Shown here: piece by piece, positions 15,501 through 24,486 of the stretch | Numbering within the stretch: position 1 is the stretch's first letter | Layout of the letters: every line of letters starts with the position of its first letter | Source: Bacteroidales bacterium UBA4353 | Lineage (GTDB): Bacteria > Bacteroidota > Bacteroidia > Bacteroidales > Paludibacteraceae | DNA length: 64,000 bases | Direction of reading: 5' to 3' | Assembly (NCBI GenBank): GCA_002394025.1 | Contig: DGSV01000084.1 | Span: forward strand, 21,335 to 85,334 | The notes under the pieces: model-generated | Told to the model about the DNA's origin: nothing | The model's input: the letters and a program-made list of their open reading frames with translations, nothing else | Databases searched by the model: none | Translations under genes and position numbers: made by a program

Positions 15501-18276
15501 TACAATATGCGCCTTGGAAACTACCATGAAACAATACAGCGTAGAGAGCGGCATCAACCGCAACGCCGTAGTGCTCCGACTCTTCAGTCAAACCTCAGTA
15601 ACCCAAGACCACTACTACTCCACAGCTCTCGTCAAACAGGCCACATACCTCGACCGCAACGGTGACAACTCGACCATAGTCAAATACAACGTCAGCACCA
15701 AAGGCTCGGTGTATGAGTACATAGAACTCTACTACTCTAACATTCCGGAACCTGTTTACTATGAACTGCTCAACAACACCCCGGGACTCTCTGTCAGCTT
15801 CAACGAAACGCAGAACAACACCATACATTGCGGCACCTACGGCGGATGGGGAGGCTCATCAAAGGAAGACAAAGCTAACGGATACTACTCCACACCTTTG
15901 CGAGCCAAAATAGCATTCAGATTCGACGACTCGCAACCGTTCCCTGACAATGGTATATACAAGGATGTCATCGTCTTCAAATCCGGAGCCACAGAACACC
16001 GCGTACCCGTAGAAATACACCTCGTCAAAGCCGAGCAGGAAATACTCTGGACATGCAACGACGACGAATTCAGCAATATCGAAATCGTCGACCACCCCAC
16101 ACTATGCGCCTATTCAGTGGATAAGTCCAACGAACTGCCCACCGACCTGCCCATTACCTACACCGTCAACAACGACGTAGCAAGCCTGAACGGTACCACA
16201 CTGATTTTCAACCACGAAGGCACGGTAACCATCACTGCCTCAAGTCCGGAAACGAATGTCTATAACGCCGCGGAACTTGTTCATAAGACAGTTACTGTAA
16301 CCAAGGTAACACCGCAGATACAGACAGCGCCGACAGCGCTCAATATCTACAACGGCTACGACATCAGCCGCGGAGTATTCATCGGCGGCAACGTGGTCTA
16401 CAAAGACAAGGTCAGCAGCATCAGCGGCACATACCGACAGCGCGACACTGACAGAATTATCACCTTCGATGACCATGGCTTGGCGGCCGGCTATGACTTC
16501 TACCCCGACAACACCAACTGGTACAACAGTCCTATAGAAGGCGTTGGCACAGTGCCCATCAACGTGCTCCGCGCCACACTGATCTTCGACGGCAATGAGG
16601 GCACCACTGACCAAAGCGCTGTGGGCAACTGGCTCAGCGCGGACTACGACGGCGTACGTGAACGACTGCCCATGGACGACGGCTCGGACAACATCATCAT
16701 CAACGCGCCTATCGACATCACCGACAACCTTGCGGCTCATGACGTCAACATCAACGCCATGACTACCATCAAGTCGGGCTACGACGCTGTCAATGGACAA
16801 CCTATCCTCGGAGAACTCACGGCATACGGCACTCTCACCGGAGCCACAGCCAACAACCTCAAACTCGAAAGCACCAAATACGGCAGTGCAGCGCTGCGCT
16901 ACGCCGAGGGCGACGTGGCAGCCACAGTGGACATGTACAGCAAAGCTTACTACGCCGGAACAGGTAGCCTCGCGGAATGGCAATTCCTCGGAGCGCCGGT
17001 CAACAATGTCGACGTACAACGCAACTTTGCGGGCTCATGGCTCTATGGATGGAACGAAGACGGATGGGTAGCACACCAAAACGGATACATACTGCCTAAC
17101 TTCACGGCTGTGGCTGTTACGCAAAACAAAAACCAAGCCGGAAAAACATACACCTTCGCCGGAAAACTCACCAACAGCAACAAAACATTCCCGCTGAGCA
17201 ACACCCCGGGAGCCGAATGGCAAGGATTCAACATCTTCGCCAACAGCTACACGGCGCCTATCGACGTCTCGGCTTTCGTAACAGAAATCGATGAACGTTT
17301 CCAAAATGCCGAAGCAACTTTCTACATCTTCAACACCGGCAGCTACCAGCACTGGCAACAACAGACCGGCAACACATCATCATCGCTCGACGCCATCGTC
17401 AAAGGACAGTACACAGTATCCACTCCGGCACAAGCCAAATACGGTAATTACCAGAAGGTTATCCCGCCCATGCAGGGCTTCTTCATACAGTCTAACGCCA
17501 CAGGACTATTCAGCATTGACTACAACAAGCACGTCCTCAAGCGCGACGCCCAAGAAGCCGGCAACATGCCCATGCGCGCGCCGCGACGCTACGCCGACAG
17601 CAGTAACAACCTGCCAGACAAACAAGATGTCGACAACATCACCATCACCATCCAAAGTGATGCCGGAGGAGACATGACACAGCTCTTCGTCAACGAAGCC
17701 TTCAACGAGAACTTCGAAAACGGCTTCGACGCCCGCAAGATGTTCGGCGAGACGGGACTGCCCATGCTCTACACCATCACGCCTTCCGAGGCCATGGCCA
17801 TCAACTTCATCAACGACATCAATGACCAGCGCCTCGGCGTCAACATCGGACAAGACGCGCAGCAGGCCACCATCACCATCGCACGCAGCAACGCGCAGCA
17901 AAACATCTATCTGCACGACCTGCTGCTCGGCATCGTAACACCCATCAACGCCGACACCACAACATACACCTTCAATGCCGAACAGGGCACCGACGAAACG
18001 CGATTCATCATCTCGCGCAGAAGCTCTATCTACGGCAACGACAACGAACAGACAACAGACATCAGCGACAACACCGCAAAAGCGAAAATCGTACTGGCGG
18101 CAACGCAACTCATTGTCAACACCGACAGCAAACAGACGCTACGACTCTTCGACGCCGCCGGAAAACTCATCATCAACCAGGACATCAACGGCTCGGCAAC
18201 AATAGACATCAGCCACCTGCCGCACGGAATATACACCGCGACATTGGGCAACATGAAGAGAAAAATAGTCAGATAA
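12553..18276 (+). CDS. Giant modular surface protein with T9SS sorting domain
   Basis: 1,907 residues. The ATG at 12553 is chosen because it opens a clean Sec signal peptide cut near LSAQ (residue 20); reading further upstream would run through the toxin gene. Three related modules of roughly 360-450 residues follow (about 22-472, 472-899, 899-1255). The first two end in VIDPNAGC and contain HYSRA, DDGG-TGD, KAKVV-S-NNG and KKTPTITW, which look like immunoglobulin-type beta-sandwiches. A distinct C-terminal half follows. The last 65-80 residues (LRLFDAAGKLI ... LPHGIYTATL ... KRKIVR) are a type A T9SS sorting domain, so the protein is probably exported through the outer membrane and anchored. 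Ligand unknown. Confidence 0.85.
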   Translation: MKRILLLTITTLLCLTTLSAQCTQTFDANSNITIGTRSNKSYNLSGAPIEKITFSGSRESGAMTSDPKISLNTGDEYTISASKLGTYSESNGDCKRKVWGFCVEYEKIPNYNYKTITWNVANSYPYPKATSLTITNNARLYDIYVQNIVVTQAKYLAATHDGTVYSSSNANLNIGTASNPINLGQVIIGGSITDEVKIHYSRANNISFSVADDGGTTGDAAAFKVMQYNAEISSISTSQCGYGDIDIDVVFKPQKAGTYKAKVVISNNNGNTITLHYTAECIKKTPTITWDNFELLSTYEDIINAVTAKYQSTSLPVNVTYQNPADEQYVNIDGSGTKLINLSALQSSGDNTITLVASTTETDEYYAVGPVSKTFKTVEIKVQNIEQPDMSRLRFGISTVPTLPATTDIGTPITWTSDNSSVIKIVGGQAVMVGLGSTIIHGYAASVVHNGDTYAEANATIYVNVIDPNAGCLTQNTLIVPEIRRNAQQVKTLAEPIPVESITFNAKSGALFGSTKTKFEVYTDKGYNTTYDVTNSAAAYTLTIGNASDTYAPAISSVTFNNNYDQPISYYNNAITITNAVVTQAHYLAAHRGNVFHYSKSVSNINVPTTYPTNRINLDEVEIGGNVSEKITIHYSRAKDLTFTISDDGGITGDKDAFSVMRDGVTIDRIETSECDWGDDEVTVMFNPTRAGLHKAKVVLSDNNGKSITFHYQVNCVKKSPTITWRDFSKISVAEPLTNAATASPSVPLTLTLKDPADAQYVSIDGTTITALQGSGDHEIVLIATTTETASHRSVSMESPAFKTTELLVQDITWPDNFTHLHVSDADQDLHATSSINQPITYTSDNTSVVSIINGQLHIVGMGKTYIHAHADAAIYNDEHYDAADAVLWVRVIDPNAGCDEYANRDRTTGALTDQEQERTNIYGYWRIDLNAPPASISFMARHGGSAHIQGPTLQYSLNENSNDLSDDWKDIYQFTRTTVLGTTICALETTMKQYSVESGINRNAVVLRLFSQTSVTQDHYYSTALVKQATYLDRNGDNSTIVKYNVSTKGSVYEYIELYYSNIPEPVYYELLNNTPGLSVSFNETQNNTIHCGTYGGWGGSSKEDKANGYYSTPLRAKIAFRFDDSQPFPDNGIYKDVIVFKSGATEHRVPVEIHLVKAEQEILWTCNDDEFSNIEIVDHPTLCAYSVDKSNELPTDLPITYTVNNDVASLNGTTLIFNHEGTVTITASSPETNVYNAAELVHKTVTVTKVTPQIQTAPTALNIYNGYDISRGVFIGGNVVYKDKVSSISGTYRQRDTDRIITFDDHGLAAGYDFYPDNTNWYNSPIEGVGTVPINVLRATLIFDGNEGTTDQSAVGNWLSADYDGVRERLPMDDGSDNIIINAPIDITDNLAAHDVNINAMTTIKSGYDAVNGQPILGELTAYGTLTGATANNLKLESTKYGSAALRYAEGDVAATVDMYSKAYYAGTGSLAEWQFLGAPVNNVDVQRNFAGSWLYGWNEDGWVAHQNGYILPNFTAVAVTQNKNQAGKTYTFAGKLTNSNKTFPLSNTPGAEWQGFNIFANSYTAPIDVSAFVTEIDERFQNAEATFYIFNTGSYQHWQQQTGNTSSSLDAIVKGQYTVSTPAQAKYGNYQKVIPPMQGFFIQSNATGLFSIDYNKHVLKRDAQEAGNMPMRAPRRYADSSNNLPDKQDVDNITITIQSDAGGDMTQLFVNEAFNENFENGFDARKMFGETGLPMLYTITPSEAMAINFINDINDQRLGVNIGQDAQQATITIARSNAQQNIYLHDLLLGIVTPINADTTTYTFNAEQGTDETRFIISRRSSIYGNDNEQTTDISDNTAKAKIVLAATQLIVNTDSKQTLRLFDAAGKLIINQDINGSATIDISHLPHGIYTATLGNMKRKIVR

Positions 18277-18290
18277 AAAGAAATAACACG

Positions 18291-18321
18291 TTGGAAAAAC
18301 GAAAAAAAATACGTACTTTTG
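18291..18321 (+). promoter_or_regulatory. Promoter of the mre operon
   Basis: TTG (18291-18293), a 20-bp spacer, then TACTTTTG (18314-18321), 42 nt before the mreB ATG. Confidence 0.75.
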
Positions 18322-18363
18322 TGGGCTAAACAGTAACCACATATTAACAAGAAAATAACAGAC

Positions 18364-19389
18364 ATGGGATTATTCAATTTCACACAAGAGATAGCTATCG
18401 ATCTCGGCACCGCCAACACCATTATCATCAGTAACGATAAGGTTCTGATTGACGAACCATCATACATAGCCCTTGACGCCCGCACCAACAAAGTCATGGC
18501 TGTGGGCAAAAAAGCCAAGATGATGGACGAACGCGGCGACGTGAGCAAGGTGCGCGTGGTACGTCCGCTGCGAGAAGGCGTAATAGCCGACTTTGAAGCC
18601 TGCGAACTCATGATGCGCGAGATGATACACATGCTGCCAAATAAAAGCCACTTCTTCAATAACTCACTCAAAATGGTAGTATGCATACCCTCGGGCTCCA
18701 CAGAAGTCGAGAAACGTGCCGTGCAGGACAGTTCGGAACGCTCGGGAGGACGAAACGTATTCATGATTTACGAACCCATGGCGGCAGCACTCGGAATAGG
18801 CATCGACGTGGAAGCACCTAGCGGATCCATGATAGTGGACATAGGTGGAGGAACATCAGAGATAGCAGTCATATCACTCGGAAGCATAGTAACCAACAAA
18901 TCCATCAAAACAGCGGGAGACGACTTCAACGAAGACATCGTGGAACACATGGCGAGAATGCATAATATGCGCATAGGAAGTCCAACCGCGGAACGCATCA
19001 AAGTAGCCGTAGGAGCGGCACTCACAGAACTTGACGACGCTCCCGAAGACTTCATAGTACGCGGACCTAACCGCATGACGGCTCTGCCTATGGAAGTACC
19101 CGTAAGCTATCAGGAAATAGCACACTGCCTCGAAAAATCTATAACAAAGATAGAAAACGCCGTGCTTACAGCACTCGAAAACACACCCGCGGAACTCTAT
19201 TCAGACATCGTGGACAGAGGCATATTCCTCACAGGAGGAGGAGCATTGCTCAGAGGACTCGACAAAAGACTCACAAACAAAATCAATATACAATTCCACG
19301 TGGCTGAAGCACCACTGCTCGCCGTGGCGAGAGGTACCGGCATAGCACTCAAAAACGCCGAAAAATACTCATTCCTGATGAGGTCATGA
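18364..19389 (+). CDS. mreB: Rod-shape actin MreB
   Basis: 341 residues, the standard length. It forms membrane-bound filaments that direct lateral cell-wall synthesis. The actin-type ATP motifs are clear: IAIDLGTANT (about residues 11-20), the phosphate-2 motif MIVDIGGGTSEIAV (about 156-169) and the adenosine motif LTGGGALL near 300. The start MGLFNFTQE resembles other Bacteroidota MreB. It is the first gene of mreB-mreC-mreD-mrdA-rodA, whose products form the elongasome. Confidence 0.96.
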   Translation: MGLFNFTQEIAIDLGTANTIIISNDKVLIDEPSYIALDARTNKVMAVGKKAKMMDERGDVSKVRVVRPLREGVIADFEACELMMREMIHMLPNKSHFFNNSLKMVVCIPSGSTEVEKRAVQDSSERSGGRNVFMIYEPMAAALGIGIDVEAPSGSMIVDIGGGTSEIAVISLGSIVTNKSIKTAGDDFNEDIVEHMARMHNMRIGSPTAERIKVAVGAALTELDDAPEDFIVRGPNRMTALPMEVPVSYQEIAHCLEKSITKIENAVLTALENTPAELYSDIVDRGIFLTGGGALLRGLDKRLTNKINIQFHVAEAPLLAVARGTGIALKNAEKYSFLMRS

Positions 19390-19430
19390 CACAATAAACG
19401 CAAACAATAGCGCAGAATAGTGACCGCAAC

Positions 19431-20264
19431 ATGAACAACCTGCTCAAGTTTCTGATAAAATTTCGAGCCACATTTCTCTTCATAGCACTTGAAGTAATAG
19501 CTCTCATGCTGCTTTTTACAAAACAAAGCTACCAGAGTAGCGCATTCTTCAGTTCTGCAAACATCGTTGTGGCGCAACTATATAGCATGAGTAATAGCGT
19601 TGTGGAATTCTTCAAGATGAAAAGCGACAACGCGGCACTCGCCGAAGAAAACACTCTGCTGACTAATAAAATCAACGAACTCGAAAACACCATTGTGATG
19701 CTCAAAGAACAAAATATGGGCGTCACACATGTTTTCGTACCTGCCGAAAACGACCTGCACTACATATCCGCCAAAGTCATCAATATCACCACCAATAGAC
19801 AAAAAAACTACCTGACTATCAACAAAGGCTCACGCGATGGTATCATGCCCGGAATGGGGGTCATCAGCGCAGAAGGTGCTGTGGGAGTCGTCAAAAATGT
19901 CTCCGAAAAATTCGCCGTCATAATACCCATTCTAAACCCGGAACTGCAACTTAACTGCCGATTCAAAGCAACGGACTACGCCGGACCACTGGTTTGGGAC
20001 GGAGCCGACTATCGATTCGCTAACTTGGAAGACATAGCCAGACACGTTGAACTCAATAACGGAGACACATTGGTTACCAGCGGACTGACATCAACTTTCC
20101 CGCAAGGCATACCGGTAGGGGTCGTTGAAAACAACACACTCAACGAGTCCGACGCTTACTACCATATAAAAGTACGACTCGCCGTGAACTTCCGCACGCT
20201 GACTTACGTAAGGGTTATCAGCAATGCCAATAGCGCCGAACAACATCAACTCGAACAACAATGA
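19431..20264 (+). CDS. mreC: Rod-shape protein MreC
   Basis: 277 residues. One membrane segment near residues 12-30 anchors it in the inner membrane, a coiled coil follows (about 62-92, ALAEENTLLTNKINELENT), and then the two periplasmic beta-barrel domains with NKGSRDGIMPGMGVIS and LVTSGLTSTFPQGIPVG, the family signatures. It links MreB to PBP2. It sits 41 bp after mreB and overlaps mreD by 4 bp. Confidence 0.94.
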   Translation: MNNLLKFLIKFRATFLFIALEVIALMLLFTKQSYQSSAFFSSANIVVAQLYSMSNSVVEFFKMKSDNAALAEENTLLTNKINELENTIVMLKEQNMGVTHVFVPAENDLHYISAKVINITTNRQKNYLTINKGSRDGIMPGMGVISAEGAVGVVKNVSEKFAVIIPILNPELQLNCRFKATDYAGPLVWDGADYRFANLEDIARHVELNNGDTLVTSGLTSTFPQGIPVGVVENNTLNESDAYYHIKVRLAVNFRTLTYVRVISNANSAEQHQLEQQ

Positions 20265-20764
20265 ACGACGTATTGAGCAACATACTGCGATTCATAATCA
20301 TGGTAATGGTACAAGTGCTGCTTGTCAACAACCTGCAAGTGTTCAGCATGTGCTATCCCATGATATACATCTATTTCCTGCTCATACTACCACCATCAAT
20401 ACCTAGAGTCGCCGAGCTACTCATAGCCTTCGCTTGCGGACTCGTCATGGACATATTTTGCGACAGCCTCGGACTGCACACCGCGGTATGCACACTGATA
20501 GGATTTGTCAGACCACAGATTATCACCGCTATGGTCACCGACTACGAACGAGTCAATTTATCAATAGGCATCCAATCACTGGGCATGGCGACATTCGTGA
20601 AATACGTCACACTAATAACAATACTGCACCACGTCACATTCTTCATGCTCGAAAGCTTTAGCCTTGCCCACTGGCACTGGCTACTGCTACGTATCGTGGT
20701 TAGCAGCATAGTAACAATAGCATTCATCCTCGCAATAGAAATGGTCAGAAACCGCATAAGATGA
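20261..20764 (+). CDS. mreD: Rod-shape protein MreD
   Basis: 167 residues, almost wholly hydrophobic, with about five membrane segments. Sequence conservation is low in this family. The call rests on length, topology, the early conserved NLQVFSMCYPMIYIYFLLILP-like stretch and the position between mreC and mrdA, with 4-bp overlaps on both sides. It is an inner-membrane component of the elongasome. Confidence 0.9.
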   Translation: MNDVLSNILRFIIMVMVQVLLVNNLQVFSMCYPMIYIYFLLILPPSIPRVAELLIAFACGLVMDIFCDSLGLHTAVCTLIGFVRPQIITAMVTDYERVNLSIGIQSLGMATFVKYVTLITILHHVTFFMLESFSLAHWHWLLLRIVVSSIVTIAFILAIEMVRNRIR

Positions 20765-22605
20765 TTAACGACAAATACTACTACCGGCATTGGGTAATCA
20801 TGGGAATCATAACAGCCGTTGTGATTCTCTACGTTTGTCGCCTATTCTATCTGCAAATCATTGAAGATAAATATCGCCGTCAGGCGGACAGCAACGCACT
20901 GGTACACCGAACCAAATACGCCCCGAGAGGACTCATATATGACCGACACGGACAACTGCTGGTGTTCAACCAACCGGCATACGACATAGTGGTCACAATC
21001 AACGAAATGTCAAAAACAGGAGGCTGCGCACGTTTTTGCAGAGACATCAACATTGACTGGGAATACTACGTGGACCGCATGAGCGAAATAAAAAACGTGA
21101 ATACCAACAGAGGGTATAGCCGCTATACACCACAGATATTCATGACACAGCTGCGAATGGAAGACATAGCACAACTGCAGGAAGTGATACACAGTAATCA
21201 CCCGGGATTTGCCATACAACACCGCACACTGCGCGACTATACATACCCCAATGCCGCGCAAGTACTCGGAAGCATAGGGGAAGTATCACAAAACGACATC
21301 GAAAAAGACGACTATTACGCTCGAGGTGACTATGCCGGACGCGACGGACTGGAATACACATACGAAAAAGACCTCAGAGGAGAAAAAGGAGAAGAAATAC
21401 TGCTCAGAAACTCAAGAGGAAGAATTGTGGGCAACTATGCCGAAGGAAAATACGACTCCGAACCTAAAGCCGGAACCGACATCACACTGACACTCGACAT
21501 CCAACTGCAAATACTTGCCGAAAATATGCTGCAGGGCAAAATAGGAAGCATTGTGGCAATAGAACCCGCTACGGGAGAAATTCTGGCACTGGCATCCTCA
21601 CCAACATGGGACCCGGCACTACTCGTCGGAAGACAACGATCCAAAAACTACAACATACTGAGCAACGACCCTACAAAACCACTTATGAACAGAGCCCTGC
21701 AAGCACAATATTCACCGGGCTCAACATTCAAAACAGTACAGGCGTGCGTTGCACTGCAACTCGAAGCCATAACACCAAACACAACATACCCATGCTCCGG
21801 ACCGGGAAGCGCACCTATCAAATGCACACACCACCACGGATCACCGGTGTCACTGCTCAACGCAATAGAACAATCATGCAACCCATACTTCTGGCTCGCA
21901 TACAAAAACACCTTAGAAAAAAAAGGATACGGCAAAAACAATAAAGACTTCAAAGCACAATACAACCGCTGGCGCGACTGCGTCATGAGCTTCGGACTAG
22001 GACATAAATTCGACGACTCAGACCTCTATCAACAATCGCGGGGCAGCATACCATCTGCGGAACTCTACGACAAATGGTACGGAGCAACAGGATGGAAAGC
22101 CATCACTATTCGCTCTAACAGCATCGGACAAGGCGAAGTGCAGATAACGCCACTGCAAATAGCCAACGCCGCGGCAACGATAGCCAACGCCGGGTATTAT
22201 ATCACACCACACCTCAACAAAGCCGACTCAATGCTCACAAGACGACACGATACCAAGGTTGACAAAAACTATTTCCGATACGTGCAGGAAGGCATGTGGC
22301 GAGTTTTTGAATACGGCACAGGACGACACCATAAAATCCCCGGCATCAATATGTGCGGCAAAACAGGAACGGTAGATAACAACCATGGACGACCACATAG
22401 CCTATTCATAGGCTTCGCACCCAAAGAAAATCCTAAAATAGCCGTGGCGGTAGTTGTCGAAAATGCCGGATACGGAGCCACATGGGCAGCACCTATGGCA
22501 AGCCTGATTATGGAGCAATACCTCACTGATACCATCGCACGACAAGACCTCAAACAAAGAATGGTTACAAGCGTCACAAACCCTAATGTAAAAAAATATC
22601 AGTAA
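20761..22605 (+). CDS. mrdA: Penicillin-binding protein 2
   Basis: 614 residues. The class B transpeptidase of the elongasome cross-links peptidoglycan strands made by RodA. An N-terminal membrane segment (about 11-31) precedes the dimerisation domain (APRGLIYDRHGQLL). The transpeptidase motifs are SxxK at Ser321-Lys324 (PGSTFK), SxN in EQSCNPY, and KTG at 534-536 (CGKTGT). It overlaps mreD by 4 bp and ends 1 bp before rodA. Confidence 0.96.
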   Translation: MINDKYYYRHWVIMGIITAVVILYVCRLFYLQIIEDKYRRQADSNALVHRTKYAPRGLIYDRHGQLLVFNQPAYDIVVTINEMSKTGGCARFCRDINIDWEYYVDRMSEIKNVNTNRGYSRYTPQIFMTQLRMEDIAQLQEVIHSNHPGFAIQHRTLRDYTYPNAAQVLGSIGEVSQNDIEKDDYYARGDYAGRDGLEYTYEKDLRGEKGEEILLRNSRGRIVGNYAEGKYDSEPKAGTDITLTLDIQLQILAENMLQGKIGSIVAIEPATGEILALASSPTWDPALLVGRQRSKNYNILSNDPTKPLMNRALQAQYSPGSTFKTVQACVALQLEAITPNTTYPCSGPGSAPIKCTHHHGSPVSLLNAIEQSCNPYFWLAYKNTLEKKGYGKNNKDFKAQYNRWRDCVMSFGLGHKFDDSDLYQQSRGSIPSAELYDKWYGATGWKAITIRSNSIGQGEVQITPLQIANAAATIANAGYYITPHLNKADSMLTRRHDTKVDKNYFRYVQEGMWRVFEYGTGRHHKIPGINMCGKTGTVDNNHGRPHSLFIGFAPKENPKIAVAVVVENAGYGATWAAPMASLIMEQYLTDTIARQDLKQRMVTSVTNPNVKKYQ

Positions 22606-22606
22606 C

Positions 22607-24055
22607 ATGTACGAACGACGCGTCAAATATGCCATCGACTGGTTCACGGTCATCATATACCTCATACTCGTAATATGCGGGTGGATCAGCATATACGGAG
22701 CCTCACATACTTTCGAGCAGACAGAACTCTTCAACTTTGACTATCGTTCCAGCAAACAACTCGTATGGATTGCGGGAGCTATGATAATCGGCGTAATAAC
22801 CATGCTCATCGACTACCGCTTCTATGAACAGATTAGCTACCTGTTCTACGGCCTGATGATCATAGCACTGCTCGCCACTCCTCTGCTCGCCCACGACATC
22901 AAAGGAAGTATGTCATGGATCGTTATCGGACCGGTCAGCATACAACCGGCCGAAATAGCCAAAGTGGCTACAGCACTGGCAATAGCGCGATTCATGAACT
23001 CATACGGATACCGTGTCAACAGCCTGCGAGACCTTATCATACCCGCCATAATGCTGCTCGTGCCCATGTTCATCATCATGGTACCGCAAAAAGAAACAGG
23101 CTCAGCCCTCGTATTCGCATCTCTCATTCTCATGTTCTACAGAGAAGGTATGACACCGGTCATACTGCTACTCGGAGTCGCAGCAGTAATATTTTTCGTC
23201 ATTACCATAGCATTTGCGGAAGCAACACTACCTCTCGGAACAGGAACGTGGGGAATAACAGCATGCATGATCATGCTCATGATAATATGCTTCATATATG
23301 TATATCATTGGCTTAAACTGCCGCGATTTGCTTTCATACTCGCCGGCATCAACACTGCCATAGCAGCAATAGCACTCACAGTAAATATATGGCTCAATGT
23401 CAATATGCAGTATGTGAGCATAGCAATAGTGCTCTTCGATGCCATCTACACGGCACTGCTCGGCATAGCGCATAACAAACGCGACACAATATGGATCGCC
23501 GTATTCGCCATTGCCGCAATCATCTACTGCCTATCGGCATCAATACTCATCAGCAAACTCAAACCTCACCAACGCAACAGAATAATGGTCACCCTGGGAG
23601 TCATAGAAGACCGTGCCGGACAAGGATATAACGTCAATCAGGCAAAGATAGCTATCGGGTCGGGAGGACTATGGGGAAAAGGACTGGGAAGCGGAACACA
23701 GACAAAACTCAAATACGTACCGGAACAAGACACCGACTTTATTTTCTGCACCGTGGGAGAAGAACACGGCTTTGTGGGAACAACATTCGTCTTGCTGCTC
23801 TACCTCACACTGCTCATCAAACTCATCATCATGTCGGAAAGGCAAAAAGACAACTTCAGCCGTATCTACGGATATTGCGTCACATGTATCCTCTTCTTCC
23901 ACCTCGCGGTAAACGTAGGCATGGTCATCGGACTAGTGCCCGTAATCGGTATTCCGCTGCCCTTCTTCTCATACGGAGGATCATCGCTCTGGGCTTTCAC
24001 ACTATTATTATTCATCTTCCTCCGACTCGACGCCGCCAGACTCGATAGACTATAA
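22607..24055 (+). CDS. rodA: SEDS-family glycosyltransferase RodA
   Basis: 482 residues with about ten membrane segments. SEDS landmarks are present: STQ-like GSMSWIVIGPVSIQPAEIAKV near residue 103, and the C-terminal LVPVIGIPLPFFSYGGSS. It polymerises lipid II into glycan strands beside PBP2. It is longer than E. coli RodA, mainly through a central insertion of extra hydrophobic segments (about 200-300), a form also seen in other Bacteroidota. Its stop lies 3 bp from that of the converging HTH gene. Confidence 0.94.
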   Translation: MYERRVKYAIDWFTVIIYLILVICGWISIYGASHTFEQTELFNFDYRSSKQLVWIAGAMIIGVITMLIDYRFYEQISYLFYGLMIIALLATPLLAHDIKGSMSWIVIGPVSIQPAEIAKVATALAIARFMNSYGYRVNSLRDLIIPAIMLLVPMFIIMVPQKETGSALVFASLILMFYREGMTPVILLLGVAAVIFFVITIAFAEATLPLGTGTWGITACMIMLMIICFIYVYHWLKLPRFAFILAGINTAIAAIALTVNIWLNVNMQYVSIAIVLFDAIYTALLGIAHNKRDTIWIAVFAIAAIIYCLSASILISKLKPHQRNRIMVTLGVIEDRAGQGYNVNQAKIAIGSGGLWGKGLGSGTQTKLKYVPEQDTDFIFCTVGEEHGFVGTTFVLLLYLTLLIKLIIMSERQKDNFSRIYGYCVTCILFFHLAVNVGMVIGLVPVIGIPLPFFSYGGSSLWAFTLLLFIFLRLDAARLDRL

Positions 24056-24058
24056 CAA

Positions 24059-24295
24059 CTACAACCTACGGGGGTCTATGTCATACTTCTCACAAAAATA
24101 ACGAACTACACGAGGAGTGAATACATGACGCCGTAACTCATCACAACGACGAAGATAATCAACGTCATCACTGCTCTTTATCCAACGGGCAAAGGTCTGA
24201 CGACTAACACCCATAGCCGCAGCCAACTGACTGCGGGTGGCACTGGGATAATATAATTTCTCGGATAATACGGACACGGTATTCATAACTTTCAT
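24059..24295 (-). CDS. Small helix-turn-helix protein
   Basis: 78 residues from the ATG at 24295; an ATG at 24286 is also possible, while a GTG at 24322 would be only 4 nt after the -7 box. The core SATRSQLAAAMGVSRQTFAR is a clear helix-turn-helix, followed by a basic C-terminus (TPRVVRYFCEKYDIDPRRL). It is probably a DNA-binding regulator. Its gene converges on rodA with a 3-bp gap and no terminator, so its transcript is likely antisense to the rodA end. Confidence 0.7.
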   Translation of the reverse strand: MKVMNTVSVLSEKLYYPSATRSQLAAAMGVSRQTFARWIKSSDDVDYLRRCDELRRHVFTPRVVRYFCEKYDIDPRRL

Positions 24296-24326
24296 GCGTT
24301 TGCGGTGGTTTATATTTTTCACTACG

Positions 24327-24334
24327 CAAAGTTA
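24327..24334 (-). promoter_or_regulatory. -7 box of the small HTH gene
   Basis: CAAAGTTA on the plus strand, that is TAACTTTG on the minus strand. It decides against the GTG start at 24322. Confidence 0.7.
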
Positions 24335-24486
24335 ATGGCATCGCTCCGTATCTGCAAATAAAATGACTACTGATTGAATCATATTGACAGTATTTGTCAA
24401 TTTACGTAACTTTCCGCAACATCATAAGAGTCACTATCATAATCATGAAAAAGTATGAACACAACATGGCGCTCCCATACAAGAAA

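Noticed and set aside
16240..17019. 259-codon frame on the minus strand
   Set aside because: A shadow of the giant surface gene; no start signal and low-complexity sequence.
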